64,000 nucleotides of DNA from an uncultured Eudoraea sp. (GCA_947258405.1 CAMYIE010000009.1:96149-160148); one strand, 5' to 3'; counted from the first letter of the stretch, positions 8,619-17,721 are shown. Numbers and translations: made by a program. Notes: a model not told the origin generated them from the letters alone.

Positions 8619-9659
8619 TTATTTTACAAACTCTACGCTTTGTTTATCAGCTACATTCTTACTGTCGAAAAACCCCTGATCATTCATCCACTGATCGTTA
8701 TAGACCTTACTCATATATCTAGACCCGTGATCCGGGAAAATCACGACAACCTGGCTGTTTTTATCAAACTCACCCAGGTGATTCAATTTTTTGATAGCCT
8801 CCATTGCCGCACCACTGGTATAGCCCACAAATAGGCCTTCTGTACGTGAAATTTCTCTGGCAGCATGTGCACTAGCCTCGTCAGACACCTTGATAAATTC
8901 ATCTATCATATCGAAATCGGTCGCATCGGGAATTAAATTCTTACCCAGGCCTTCAATCCGGTAAGGGTAGATCTCATTACTGTCAAATTCTCCGGTCTCG
9001 TGATATTTCTTAAGAACTGACCCATAGGCATCAACACCGATGATCCTGATCTTTGGGTTCTTTTCCTTTAAGAAACGTGCAGTGCCCGAAATGGTACCTC
9101 CTGTTCCACTACACGCTACCAAATGTGTAATATGGCCGTTGGTCTGTTCCCAGATCTCGGGACCCGTAGTTTTATAATGCGCCTCAATATTAAGGTCGTT
9201 GAAATATTGGTTGATATAGATCGATCCTTTGATCTCGCTGCTAAGTCTTTTGGCCACCTGGTAGTACGATCTTGGATCGTCTGCACTGACATGAGCCGGA
9301 CAGACATAGACCTTAGCCCCCATTGACCTCAGCATATCGATCTTATCCTTGGATGACTTAGAACTCACCGCAAGAACACAATCGTATCCTTTTACGATGC
9401 TCACCATGGCTAAACTGAATCCAGTATTCCCGGAGGTGGTTTCTATTATGGTACTGTTCTTCTTTAAAATACCCCTGCGCTCGGCTTCATCGATTATGTA
9501 TGCGGCTATTCTATCCTTGGAAGAATGCCCTGGATTAAAAGCCTCCACTTTAGCATAATAGTTTCCTTTTAAGGATTCTGCTATGCGATTGAGTTTGATA
9601 AGGGGAGTGTTTCCTATGAGATCTAGGATGTTGCTGTAAGCATTTATTTTATTTTCCAT
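8619..9659 (-). CDS. PLP-dependent cysteine-synthase-family enzyme, probable cysteate synthase
   Basis: 346-residue fold-type II PLP enzyme. The PLP lysine lies in [11 protein letters not shown] (about residue 48), the asparagine loop is [11 protein letters not shown] (about 74-84), and the phosphate loop is GTGGTISG (about 182-189). It resembles cysteine synthase and cystathionine beta-synthase cores, without CBS domains, and is a little longer than CysK. In Chryseobacterium and Flavobacterium an enzyme of this type makes cysteate for capnine, and here the next gene downstream is the alpha-oxoamine synthase. Ordinary O-acetylserine sulfhydrylase or cystathionine synthase activity remains possible. 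A TAATTTTG box (9709-9716, minus) lies 49 bp upstream but lacks a clear -33 partner. Confidence 0.8.
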   Translation of the reverse strand: MENKINAYSNILDLIGNTPLIKLNRIAESLKGNYYAKVEAFNPGHSSKDRIAAYIIDEAERRGILKKNSTIIETTSGNTGFSLAMVSIVKGYDCVLAVSSKSSKDKIDMLRSMGAKVYVCPAHVSADDPRSYYQVAKRLSSEIKGSIYINQYFNDLNIEAHYKTTGPEIWEQTNGHITHLVACSGTGGTISGTARFLKEKNPKIRIIGVDAYGSVLKKYHETGEFDSNEIYPYRIEGLGKNLIPDATDFDMIDEFIKVSDEASAHAAREISRTEGLFVGYTSGAAMEAIKKLNHLGEFDKNSQVVVIFPDHGSRYMSKVYNDQWMNDQGFFDSKNVADKQSVEFVK

Positions 9660-9713
9660 AAAGTTAAGTTAGCTCTATGGATCCCGTTTCCGGAATCAAT
9701 AACGGTGACAAAA

Positions 9714-11810
9714 TTAATACTTTTTTTTCGACTGGGTAATTTTACCTTCTAAATTGAGTATAAAAGCATATTCCTTGGCCGTTTCCTTTAAGGCCTTAAA
9801 ACGACCCGATGCCCCTCCATGGCCCGTACCCATGTTGGTTACCAGGAAGAGTTGGTTGTTATCGGTCTTGATTTCCCTGAGTTTAGCGACCCACTTGGCC
9901 GGCTCCCAATATTGCACCTGAGAATCATGTAATCCAGTCGTAACCAGCATATTAGGATAATCTTGTGAGCTTACATTATCATAGGGCGAATAAGACATAA
10001 TGTAATCGTAGTATTCCTCTTCATCAGGATTGCCCCATTCATCGTACTCGCCTGTGGTTAAAGGGATAGTATCATCAAGCATAGTAGTTGTCACATCCAC
10101 AAAAGGAACTACAGCAATTACCCCATTATATAACTCTGGAGCCATATTGATAACGGCCCCTATCAGCAAGCCCCCGGCAGAGGCACCATATGCATAATGA
10201 TGCGCCGGACTGGTATATTTTTCCGCGATCAAATGCTTCGAACAATCAATAAAGTCTGTAAATGTGTTCTTTTTAAACAACAACCGGCCCTTTTCATACC
10301 ATGACCTGCCCAGGTATTCCCCTCCCCTCACATGGGCAATGGCATATATAAAACCGCGATCGAGCAGACTTAAACGTACCGAAGAAAAATGAGGGTCCAC
10401 GGTACTTCCATAAGCCCCATAACCATAGAGCAACAAGGGACTGGTGCCATCTAGTGCCGTGTCATTTCTGTAAACCAACGAAATAGGGATTTGCACCCCA
10501 TCGGTTGCAGTGGCCCATAACCTCTTAGAGGTATAATTATTTTTATCGAACTCCCCGCCCAGGACCTCCTGCACCTTTAAGACCTCCTGTTCTTTTGTAT
10601 CCATATTAAAATCAACAATGGAATAAGGATTGGTCATGGCGTTATAAACATATCGTAGCGTGTGGCTCTCAAAATCAGGATTCACATAGGTTCCCGCAAC
10701 ATATGTTTCACTTTGAAAAGGAATATAGTAGGAATCGGTTCCGTCCCAACGGACAATTTTTAGCTTGTTGAGACCTTGTTTTCGTTCCGACAGTACATAG
10801 AAATCCTCAAAAATTTCAACATCTTCCAGAAGCACATCATCGTTATGACCGATAAATTCCTGCCAATGATCTGCAGTCGTCTGCCCCTTATTGGCCGTCA
10901 TAAGTTTAAAATTTGTGGCTCCGTCTTTGTTGGTAAGTATATAAAACCGATGTCCGTAGTGGAAAATAGAGTATTCCATCCCCCTGGTCCTGGGTGAAAA
11001 GACCTCAAATTCACCTTCGGGCTCATCCGACCTCAGAATCCGGTATTCGGATGTTAGCGTACTACAAGAGCCAATAATGATATACTTCCTCGACTTTGAC
11101 TTATAAATAAAGGTGATATAGGTGTCATCGGACTCTTCATATACCATGACATCATCAGTAGAAGGAGTTCCCAGTTTATGTCTATAGATCTTATTGGCCC
11201 TGAGGGTCTGCGGATCCTTTGCAGTATAGAAAATGGTCTTATTATCATGGGCCCATACAGCTGTACCTGTGGTATTTTCGAGCTTATCAGTATGGATTTC
11301 TCCATTTTCGAGATTTTTGATAAAAAGGGTATACTGCCTGCGCGAGATCGTGTCTACAGCAAAGGTTGCCATTTTGTTATCAGGACTAACAGAAATTCCT
11401 TTCAAGTGAAAATATTCATAACCCTCGGCCATCTCATTGCCGTTGAACATAATCTCTTCAGACACCGTATTTTTATCTTTCCAGCGGATGTAAATGGGGT
11501 ATTCTAACCCGTTCTTAAAACGGGTCTGATACCAGTAGCCGTTATACTTGTAAGGTACCGTCTCATCATCCTCCTTAATCCTGGATCTCATTTCCCTAAA
11601 AAGCTCCTTCTGGAACGCTTCCTGGTGCTGTGTTTTAGCCTGATAGTATTCGTTCTCTTTTTGGAGATAATCGAGCACCAGCGAATCCTCACGTTGGTTG
11701 AGCCAGAAATAGTTATCGACCCGAACATCGCCGTGCTGGCTTAGTTTTTTAGGAATTTTAGTTGCGAAGGGCACCTGAAGGGTACCTGCATTTATTTTCT
11801 GATTTGGCAT
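9714..11810 (-). CDS. S9 family prolyl oligopeptidase / oligopeptidase B
   Basis: Serine peptidase of 698 residues. The N-terminal two thirds form the beta-propeller (for example VRVDNYFWLNQRED and YWYQTRFKNGLEYPIY). The C-terminal alpha/beta hydrolase holds the nucleophile in GASAGGLLIGA, with the aspartate around VTTGLHDSQVQYWEP and the histidine in TGHGGASGR. HVRGGEYLGRSWYEKG is an oligopeptidase B signature. The start is set at the ATG 11810: a longer frame would need a TTG at 11840, and that extension overlaps a good -7 box. No signal peptide is seen from this start, so it is likely cytoplasmic. Confidence 0.9.
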   Translation of the reverse strand: MPNQKINAGTLQVPFATKIPKKLSQHGDVRVDNYFWLNQREDSLVLDYLQKENEYYQAKTQHQEAFQKELFREMRSRIKEDDETVPYKYNGYWYQTRFKNGLEYPIYIRWKDKNTVSEEIMFNGNEMAEGYEYFHLKGISVSPDNKMATFAVDTISRRQYTLFIKNLENGEIHTDKLENTTGTAVWAHDNKTIFYTAKDPQTLRANKIYRHKLGTPSTDDVMVYEESDDTYITFIYKSKSRKYIIIGSCSTLTSEYRILRSDEPEGEFEVFSPRTRGMEYSIFHYGHRFYILTNKDGATNFKLMTANKGQTTADHWQEFIGHNDDVLLEDVEIFEDFYVLSERKQGLNKLKIVRWDGTDSYYIPFQSETYVAGTYVNPDFESHTLRYVYNAMTNPYSIVDFNMDTKEQEVLKVQEVLGGEFDKNNYTSKRLWATATDGVQIPISLVYRNDTALDGTSPLLLYGYGAYGSTVDPHFSSVRLSLLDRGFIYAIAHVRGGEYLGRSWYEKGRLLFKKNTFTDFIDCSKHLIAEKYTSPAHHYAYGASAGGLLIGAVINMAPELYNGVIAVVPFVDVTTTMLDDTIPLTTGEYDEWGNPDEEEYYDYIMSYSPYDNVSSQDYPNMLVTTGLHDSQVQYWEPAKWVAKLREIKTDNNQLFLVTNMGTGHGGASGRFKALKETAKEYAFILNLEGKITQSKKKY

Positions 11811-11817
11811 AAAGGCG

Positions 11818-11825
11818 CAAAAGTA
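11818..11825 (-). promoter_or_regulatory. -7 box TACTTTTG just upstream of the S9 peptidase ATG
   Basis: Minus-strand TACTTTTG matches TAnnTTTG and ends only 7 bp before the ATG at 11810. If used, the mRNA would have almost no 5' leader. It also rules against the longer TTG-started reading frame. Confidence 0.45.
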
Positions 11826-11926
11826 GCACTTATAAGCCAATTTTAGCTATCATTAAACAGTCCTTTAAGACTACAAATTTGGTCAAAACTGTATTTTTAC
11901 CGTTTTAACGAATTAATAAAAAAGAT

Positions 11927-12253
11927 ATGTTCGGAGATTTAATGGGTATGATGGGAAAACTTAAGGAAACCCAGGAAAAAGTAAAAGCAACAAAGGAACG
12001 CCTTCATACGGTGCTCTTAAACGAAAAATCCGCAGAGGACCTCATATCGATCACTATAACAGCCAATCGGACTATAAAATCGGTAGAAATAGATAAAAGC
12101 CTCCTGAACGACAATGAACAACTCGAAGACCTTTTGGTTTTGACCCTTAACAGGGCCATTGAACAGGCAACCGCGGTTCAGGAAGCCGAATTAGGAGCAG
12201 TGGCCAAAGAAGGAATGCCAAATATTCCTGGTATGGATTCATTGTTCAAATAG
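11927..12253 (+). CDS. YbaB/EbfC family nucleoid-associated protein
   Basis: Small protein of 108 residues in the YbaB/EbfC family, which forms DNA-binding dimers and is associated with the nucleoid. It has the typical start [24 protein letters not shown], central strands [17 protein letters not shown], and the C-terminal helix with the family-like [15 protein letters not shown]. It has no recR or dnaX neighbour, unlike the arrangement in proteobacteria. It is transcribed divergently from the S9 peptidase. Confidence 0.88.
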   Translation: MFGDLMGMMGKLKETQEKVKATKERLHTVLLNEKSAEDLISITITANRTIKSVEIDKSLLNDNEQLEDLLVLTLNRAIEQATAVQEAELGAVAKEGMPNIPGMDSLFK

Positions 12254-12254
12254 C

Positions 12255-12284
12255 CTTTTTAGGCCGGTTAATCACCTAAAAAAG
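12255..12284 (+). terminator. Possible hairpin terminator after the YbaB gene
   Basis: CTTTTTAGG (12255-12263) pairs with CCTAAAAAAG (12275-12284) just after the stop codon. The following bases TTCTGTTTC are only moderately T-rich, so termination is plausible rather than certain. Confidence 0.35.
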
Positions 12285-12394
12285 TTCTGTTTCAACCAGT
12301 AGAAGGGCAGCTTAAAAGATTAAGTCCGGGATAAAATTGTGATAACTCATTACTGGTCTGTTCCGGATATTTTTGATATTTTAGTTGATGTGCT

Positions 12395-12715
12395 ATGATT
12401 GAGATAAAACAACAAAAGAACAAAACCTACCAGTTTCGATTAAAAACGCCAGGCGGTCAGACCTTGTTAAAAAGTATCGATTTTAATAGTCGGGAAGAAA
12501 TTGAACTCACCGTTCAAAGATTAACGCCATTGGCCAACGACTATAATATCATCGAAAGGAAAACCAACTACGACGGGAATTTTGTTTTTAATTTAAAAGA
12601 CGCCAGTGGCAAGGTCATTGGCAAAAGCCTTTTGTACAACTCAGAAGCTGGTATGGAAAATGGAATCAACAACCTCAAACGCAGCATAAGGTCACTGACT
12701 AAACCTGGGGGATAG
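12395..12715 (+). CDS. YegP family protein with two DUF1508 repeats
   Basis: 106-residue protein built from two tandem DUF1508 units: about residues 1-48 (YQFRLKTPGGQTLLKSIDFNS) and 55-100 (FVFNLKDASGKVIGKSLLYNS). The repeats share the pattern F-x-L-K-x-x-x-G-x-x-x-x-KS-x-x-(Y/F)-x-S. YegP-like proteins are common in bacteria and their function is not known. The last 17 bp overlap the end of the convergent threonine aldolase gene. Confidence 0.85.
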   Translation: MIEIKQQKNKTYQFRLKTPGGQTLLKSIDFNSREEIELTVQRLTPLANDYNIIERKTNYDGNFVFNLKDASGKVIGKSLLYNSEAGMENGINNLKRSIRSLTKPGG

Positions 12716-13739
12716 GGCAAGATTTTAAGACTTCCAAAACACGCTGGTGCATATCTTCGCTGTAATCTAAATGAGTTACCATTCGTAATTTCCCCTGACC
12801 CATTCCAATTAGGTGAATCTGGTGTTTTTCGAGATAGGAAATAAAGTCTTCCTGACTGATCAATGAAGTGTTTATCTCAAATATGATGATGTTGGTCTCT
12901 ATGGGTTCCACCTTGCTGATGTAAATAAGACTTTCGAGAATAGCTCCAAGTTCAGAAGCTTTTTGATGGTCTTTGGCCAATCGTTCTATATGATGATCCA
13001 GGGCATAGATCCCGGCTGCGGCAAGGTAACCGGCCTGTCTCATTCCCCCTCCGAGGATCTTTCTGACCCGAAGGGCATTGTGAATAAGTTCTTTATCACC
13101 GACAAGTACCGAACCTACCGGACAACCCAGGCCTTTGCTTAAACAAACACTAATAGAATCGAACAAAGCCCCATACTGCTCTGGAGTTTCCTTTCGGGCC
13201 ACCAATGCATTCCAAATTCTCGCACCATCAAGGTGATACGCAAGCCCATTTTGATCGCATACTTCCCTGATCTTTTGTAGTTCCCCGAAATCCCAGCAGG
13301 CTCCTCCCCCTTTATTTGTAGTATTTTCAACACATACCAGGGCACTTAAAGGACTATGATAAAAGTCTGGCGGGTTGATGGCCTCCAGTACCTGTTCTGC
13401 CCTCATCATTCCCCTGGTCCCGTTTACAAGCTTGCAGGAAACGCCGCTGTTAAAGCTCACTCCACCTCCTTCATAATTGTAGACATGAGCATATTTGTCG
13501 CAAATCAATTGATTTCCCGGTGCTGTGTGCAACTTTATAGCCGTTTGATTGGTCATGGTACCGCTGGGAAAATAAAGGGCTGCTTCCATACCAAACATGC
13601 GGGCAACTTTATCTTCCAGCTCATTTACAGAAGGGTCTGCCTTAAAAACATCATCGCCTACTTTAGCGCTCATCATCGCCTCGAGCATAGCGGCCGTAGG
13701 CTTGGTAACCGTATCACTGATTAAGTTTATCTCTGTCAT
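12699..13739 (-). CDS. ltaE: Low-specificity L-threonine aldolase (GntG family PLP aldolase)
   Basis: 346-residue fold-type I PLP enzyme that splits threonine or allo-threonine to glycine and acetaldehyde. It starts with NLISDTVTKPTAAMLEAM and shows GVSFNSGVSCK, HLDGARIWNA (the PLP-contacting aspartate) and the PLP lysine in SVCLSKGLGCPVGSVLVG near residue 197. All family hallmarks and the length are normal. The 3' end overlaps the convergent yegP-like gene by 17 bp and the start is 6 bp from the stop of the metalloprotease gene upstream, suggesting cotranscription with it. Confidence 0.88.
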   Translation of the reverse strand: MTEINLISDTVTKPTAAMLEAMMSAKVGDDVFKADPSVNELEDKVARMFGMEAALYFPSGTMTNQTAIKLHTAPGNQLICDKYAHVYNYEGGGVSFNSGVSCKLVNGTRGMMRAEQVLEAINPPDFYHSPLSALVCVENTTNKGGGACWDFGELQKIREVCDQNGLAYHLDGARIWNALVARKETPEQYGALFDSISVCLSKGLGCPVGSVLVGDKELIHNALRVRKILGGGMRQAGYLAAAGIYALDHHIERLAKDHQKASELGAILESLIYISKVEPIETNIIIFEINTSLISQEDFISYLEKHQIHLIGMGQGKLRMVTHLDYSEDMHQRVLEVLKSCPIPQV

Positions 13740-13745
13740 CTATTA

Positions 13746-16148
13746 TCAGAATTGGCAATCCATCCCAATAGGTGATCCATCAGGGATTTTTGGTGTGGAA
13801 ATTATATTAAAGCTGGCAGGTTCCTTAAAATAAGAATTGATGATCCTTATCATCTCCGCCTGGTCGGGGGTTACTTCCATCCCAGTCCACTCAGAGGAAA
13901 GCTGCTTAAGTTTTAAGTGGCAGATAGCACGTACCCGGGGATTGGTATTCTTGGTAGCGCCAAGTGATATTAAATGATCTAACACCCTATAATTAATAGC
14001 GCTTTGAACATTGGAGAGATATGCATCCTTATGTGATTTCATAAGGGTTTCACGAAAAATCATGTCTAATGCCTCCTCTAATCCAAACTGTTTTTTTGAG
14101 ATACTTTGCTGTTGGATCAATCTCGAAGCCCTTTCAGGATGAAATAGCAGCCCGAGGCTCAGGTCAGCGGCAGTTTGGGCCGCGCCGATTGGATCGAAGG
14201 CAGTTCCCGTATATCCCTTAAATGATTCTCTGGTTCTCTCATAACCAATAGCTCTGGGAGCGAAGAGTGAAAGTTTTTCCTTGGGAATGGCAATTACTGC
14301 AGCATCTACGGTCTTTAATACTGCCAAAAGTGCTTTTTCCTGTTCCTTCTTACTAACCATAGAATGCTCTGGCAGATTATCTCCTTTTACCGAATAGTGA
14401 TAGTCTAAACCACCTACAAGTTTAACCGCTGCCTCTGTCTGGTAGCGATGAAAAAGATAAAGTGGAACAAAGACATCTTCCAGTACAGTCATGGGTTCAT
14501 TGGTTCGTATATTATCGATGGAAAAATTATCGATGGCCTTTTCCCGTACTGCAAGAACCCGGTTCAATTCCTCACTCGGACTGGTGCCGTTATCCCAGAG
14601 ATGTGCCTTGGCATGCGCTCCGCCTTTTGGTCGCGCATCCTGGTCGGACATATATTGTAGTCCGCTTTCATAGGCATTTTCAAGAATATTGTTCAGCGCC
14701 TCTTGTTCATCAGTCCCTTCCTGGAAATCTGAATATGAATAAGCAACGCTTACCTTGTCCCATTCGCCTATACCTTCATCATAGGCCTTGCTGAAATCGA
14801 TCTGATCGCCAACTAATTCGATTTTTGGATGCGGATAATCCATTACCGAAGCCCTGTTGTTGGTGCTGGCCGCGAAGTTATGAGCAAATCCTAATGTATG
14901 TCCAACTTCATGGGCAGACAATTGCCGGATGCGGGCTAAGGCCAGTTCGAGCATTTGGTCATGATTTTCATCCCTTTCTGCAAAAGGAGCATCGGAAAGT
15001 GCCTGCGCGATCATAAAGTCTTGTCGGATGCGGAGACTACCCAGGCTTACATGGCCCTTTAGAATCTCCCCTGTTCTTGGGTCTATAACGCTGTTTCCAT
15101 AACTCCAGCCACGGGTAGATCGGTGTACCCATTGGATTACATTATAACGTATATCGAGAGGATCGGCATCATCAGGTAAGATTTTTACCTGAAAAGCGTT
15201 CCGGTAGCCGTTTGCTTCAAATGCCTGATTCCACCAGCGGGCACCTTCCAGCAGAGCTGTACGAACAGGTTCCGGAGTCCCATTGTCGAGATAATAAACA
15301 ATTGGCTCTTCAGCCTCACTCAAAGATGCGGAGGGGTCTTTCTTAACCAGCCTGTGTCGATTAATATATCGCTTTACAATAGGCTCTTCAACCGGACTGG
15401 CGTAATCATAATACGAATATGGATACGACCCCGATCTTGGATCAAAAGCCCTTTTTTCATACCGATTTTTGGGTAAAGCGATAAACGAATGATGCTGAGC
15501 TACTGTTACAAGTTGAGGATCGGGAGTGACAGAACGAATCAATTCCCCTTTTGGATCTCCTTTAAAAGTAAGCCATATATCGAATTCGATATTCTCTGGA
15601 AATGCCTTAGTTCTATTCATATTGAAAGCACTCCTGCTCTTATCTAATTTGTAGGATCCCTGTTCCATGCCCTTCAAACGACTGGATACCCCATGAGCAT
15701 CACGCATGAGGAAGTCTGTGATATCGATGATATAACGCCCCCCTTTTTCTTCGAGGATGGTGGCTCCAAAAAGCACCGATTTGGCAAAGGCCTGCTTTAC
15801 AGATAATTGTTCCAGCGTATTTGTGGTCTCAGCCCTGAACTTCATGTTGGGCTGTAGCAATAAGAGTTTATTCCCTGTTTTTTTAAATATTACAACCTGC
15901 TCATTTCCAATTTGTCCCCTATCTAATCCTAAATCATTACTTCCAATGCCGCTGCTCAATGAATATACATAAAGGAATTCCTCATCTAGCCGGTCTACTT
16001 CCAGATAGAGTTTATCTTTTTCGGTATTGTAATAGTAATTGAAAAAGCCTTCTGATTTTATACTGTTCTCCTTGTCGAAGGTCGATTGAGCCAGGACAAT
16101 AGTATAACAAAAGACGAAAGTTAGAGTGGTAAATAAGCTTTGTTTCAT
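13746..16148 (-). CDS. Secreted zinc-dependent metalloprotease (DUF5117/DUF4953 type)
   Basis: 800-residue protein from the ATG at 16148. The signal peptide is MKQSLFTTLTFVFCYTIVLA followed by QS. The zinc site is HEVGHTLGFAHNF, with the first histidine at residue 413, which fits the extended HExxHxxGxxH metzincin-like motif. Upstream it has the DUF5117-like region with GFFNYYYNTEKDKLYLEVD and the conserved VHRSTRGWSYGNSVIDPRTGEI. The family is abundant and large in Bacteroidota and its substrates are unknown. A longer frame to 16193 would need a TTG start and would run into the prfB promoter region; it also adds residues before the signal peptide, so I reject it. Confidence 0.9.
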   Translation of the reverse strand: MKQSLFTTLTFVFCYTIVLAQSTFDKENSIKSEGFFNYYYNTEKDKLYLEVDRLDEEFLYVYSLSSGIGSNDLGLDRGQIGNEQVVIFKKTGNKLLLLQPNMKFRAETTNTLEQLSVKQAFAKSVLFGATILEEKGGRYIIDITDFLMRDAHGVSSRLKGMEQGSYKLDKSRSAFNMNRTKAFPENIEFDIWLTFKGDPKGELIRSVTPDPQLVTVAQHHSFIALPKNRYEKRAFDPRSGSYPYSYYDYASPVEEPIVKRYINRHRLVKKDPSASLSEAEEPIVYYLDNGTPEPVRTALLEGARWWNQAFEANGYRNAFQVKILPDDADPLDIRYNVIQWVHRSTRGWSYGNSVIDPRTGEILKGHVSLGSLRIRQDFMIAQALSDAPFAERDENHDQMLELALARIRQLSAHEVGHTLGFAHNFAASTNNRASVMDYPHPKIELVGDQIDFSKAYDEGIGEWDKVSVAYSYSDFQEGTDEQEALNNILENAYESGLQYMSDQDARPKGGAHAKAHLWDNGTSPSEELNRVLAVREKAIDNFSIDNIRTNEPMTVLEDVFVPLYLFHRYQTEAAVKLVGGLDYHYSVKGDNLPEHSMVSKKEQEKALLAVLKTVDAAVIAIPKEKLSLFAPRAIGYERTRESFKGYTGTAFDPIGAAQTAADLSLGLLFHPERASRLIQQQSISKKQFGLEEALDMIFRETLMKSHKDAYLSNVQSAINYRVLDHLISLGATKNTNPRVRAICHLKLKQLSSEWTGMEVTPDQAEMIRIINSYFKEPASFNIISTPKIPDGSPIGMDCQF

Positions 16149-16185
16149 GGTTGGGATATCAGATTCTAAATTTATATAAAATTGG

Positions 16186-16215
16186 TTGTCCAACCATACT
16201 TAAGTACTATTTTTG
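16186..16215 (+). promoter_or_regulatory. prfB promoter: TTG, 19 bp, TATTTTTG
   Basis: TTG at 16186-16188 is followed after exactly 19 bp by TATTTTTG (16208-16215), a full match to the Bacteroidota -33/-7 pattern. It ends 16 bp before the prfB ATG at 16232, giving a short leader. Confidence 0.7.
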
Positions 16216-16231
16216 CCCAAATGCTTTTTTT

Positions 16232-17327
16232 ATGCTGAGTACAGATCAATACAAGGATCTTATTGAACGCCTTGGTGCGTTAAGGAGGTATCTTTGACAT
16301 CGATACCAAATTAGTTGAAATAGAGAACGAGGAAGAAAAAACCCTTGCCCCTGGCTTCTGGGATAACCCGATCAAGGCACAGGCGGAGATGAAAAAGCTT
16401 CAGGCCAAGAAAAAGTGGGTTACCGACTATAACCAGGCTTCAACGTTATTGTCTGATCTCGAGGTGATGCTTGAATTCCACAAAGAAGGCGAGGTAGGTG
16501 ATCAGGAAATCACAGAATTATATCAAAGAGCTACCGGAAAGATTGAAGACCTGGAGTTTCGGAACATGCTTTCTGAAGAAGGGGATGAAATGACCGCCGT
16601 ACTTCAGATTACGGCAGGTGCCGGGGGAACAGAAAGTTGTGACTGGGCCGCCATGCTGATGCGGATGTACATTATGTGGAGTGAGAAAAATGGCTATAAG
16701 GTTAAGGAATTAAATTATCAGGAAGGCGACGTGGCCGGTATAAAGACCGTTACGCTCGAAATAGACGGGGATTTTGCTTTTGGATGGTTAAAAGGCGAAA
16801 ACGGCGTACACAGACTGGTAAGGATATCTCCATTCGACAGCAATGCCAAACGCCATACGTCATTCGCTTCGGTTTATGTTTATCCACTTGTAGACGACAG
16901 CATTGAGATTGAGATCAATCCAGCGGATATCGAGATCACAACAGCCCGATCCAGTGGTGCTGGTGGTCAGAATGTTAACAAGGTGGAAACAAAGGTCCAG
17001 CTCGTACACAAACCCAGCGGAATACAGATATCCTGTTCGGACTCAAGATCGCAGCACGACAACCGAGCTACTGCGATGAAAATGCTTAGATCGCAGCTCT
17101 ATGAGATCGAACTTCGTAAAAAGCAGGAAGCCCGACAGGAAATAGAATCTTCTAAAATGAAGATCGAATGGGGATCGCAAATACGAAATTATGTCCTGCA
17201 CCCCTACAAACTTGCAAAAGATGTTCGCAGCGGTGAGGAAACAGGCAACGTAGATGCCGTCCTCGACGGTGATATCGGTGCATTCCTCAAGGCTTATCTA
17301 ATGATGATGGGGCAAAAGGAAGCCTAG
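16232..17327 (+). CDS. prfB: Peptide chain release factor 2, made by programmed +1 frameshift
   Basis: RF2 releases finished proteins at UGA and UAA. The gene is split over two frames: 21 codons from the ATG at 16232, then an in-frame TGA at 16295-16297, then the rest in the +1 frame from GAC at 16296. The joined product is about 364 residues, the normal RF2 length. The stop-recognition motif SPF is at about residues 199-201 and the catalytic GGQ at about 244-246. Reading only the second frame gives a product from 16389 that lacks the N-terminal 52 residues. Divergent from the metalloprotease and followed by arsC 46 bp downstream. Confidence 0.95.
16283..16298 (+). promoter_or_regulatory. RF2 autoregulatory +1 frameshift site
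   Basis: AGGAGG TAT CTT TGA C: a Shine-Dalgarno-like AGGAGG (16283-16288), 3 bp spacing, the slippery CTT (16292-16294), the in-frame TGA stop (16295-16297) and the context base C. This is the classic element, almost identical to that of E. coli, by which low RF2 causes a shift into the +1 frame and restores RF2 synthesis. Confidence 0.95.
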
Positions 17328-17373
17328 TTCAACAACCAATATCCGCAAATATGAAACTGATTAACCAGTAATT

Positions 17374-17721
17374 ATGATAGAAATATATCACAATCCAAGA
17401 TGCAGGAAATCCCGGGAAGGTCTGGCTATTTTACAGGATTCCGGACAAGTCTTTCAAGTTGTGGAATATCTGAAACATATTCCAAATAAAGAGACCCTGG
17501 CGGCGATAGTAAAAAAACTAGGCATTAAACCGGAACAACTAGTGCGCAAGAACGAAGCGATCTGGAAAGAACACTACAAAGGAAGGGATTTAAGCGAATC
17601 TGAAATACTGGAGGCGATGGCTGAGCACCCTAAACTTATAGAACGTCCAATTGTTATCTCTGGCGACCAGGCCGTTCTTGGGAGACCTCCCGAGCTCATT
17701 GCCGAATTCATCGCCAAATAA
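17374..17721 (+). CDS. arsC: ArsC-family arsenate reductase, glutaredoxin type
   Basis: 115-residue thioredoxin-fold protein. It starts IEIYHNPRCRKSREGL with the catalytic cysteine at about residue 10, and has ERPIVISGDQAVLGRPPE near the C-terminus, both typical of the ArsC family (arsenate reductase using glutaredoxin). Some members, called YfgD or Spx-like, have not been shown to reduce arsenate, and no other ars genes are nearby. It follows prfB on the same strand. Confidence 0.85.
   Translation: MIEIYHNPRCRKSREGLAILQDSGQVFQVVEYLKHIPNKETLAAIVKKLGIKPEQLVRKNEAIWKEHYKGRDLSESEILEAMAEHPKLIERPIVISGDQAVLGRPPELIAEFIAK

Noticed and set aside
11811-11840. S9 peptidase starting at the TTG 11840
   Set aside because: The extension has no family similarity and overlaps a -7 box; ATG at 11810 is better.
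16389-17327. A release factor starting at 16389
   Set aside because: It lacks the N-terminal 52 residues of RF2; the true gene starts at 16232 and shifts frame at 16295.
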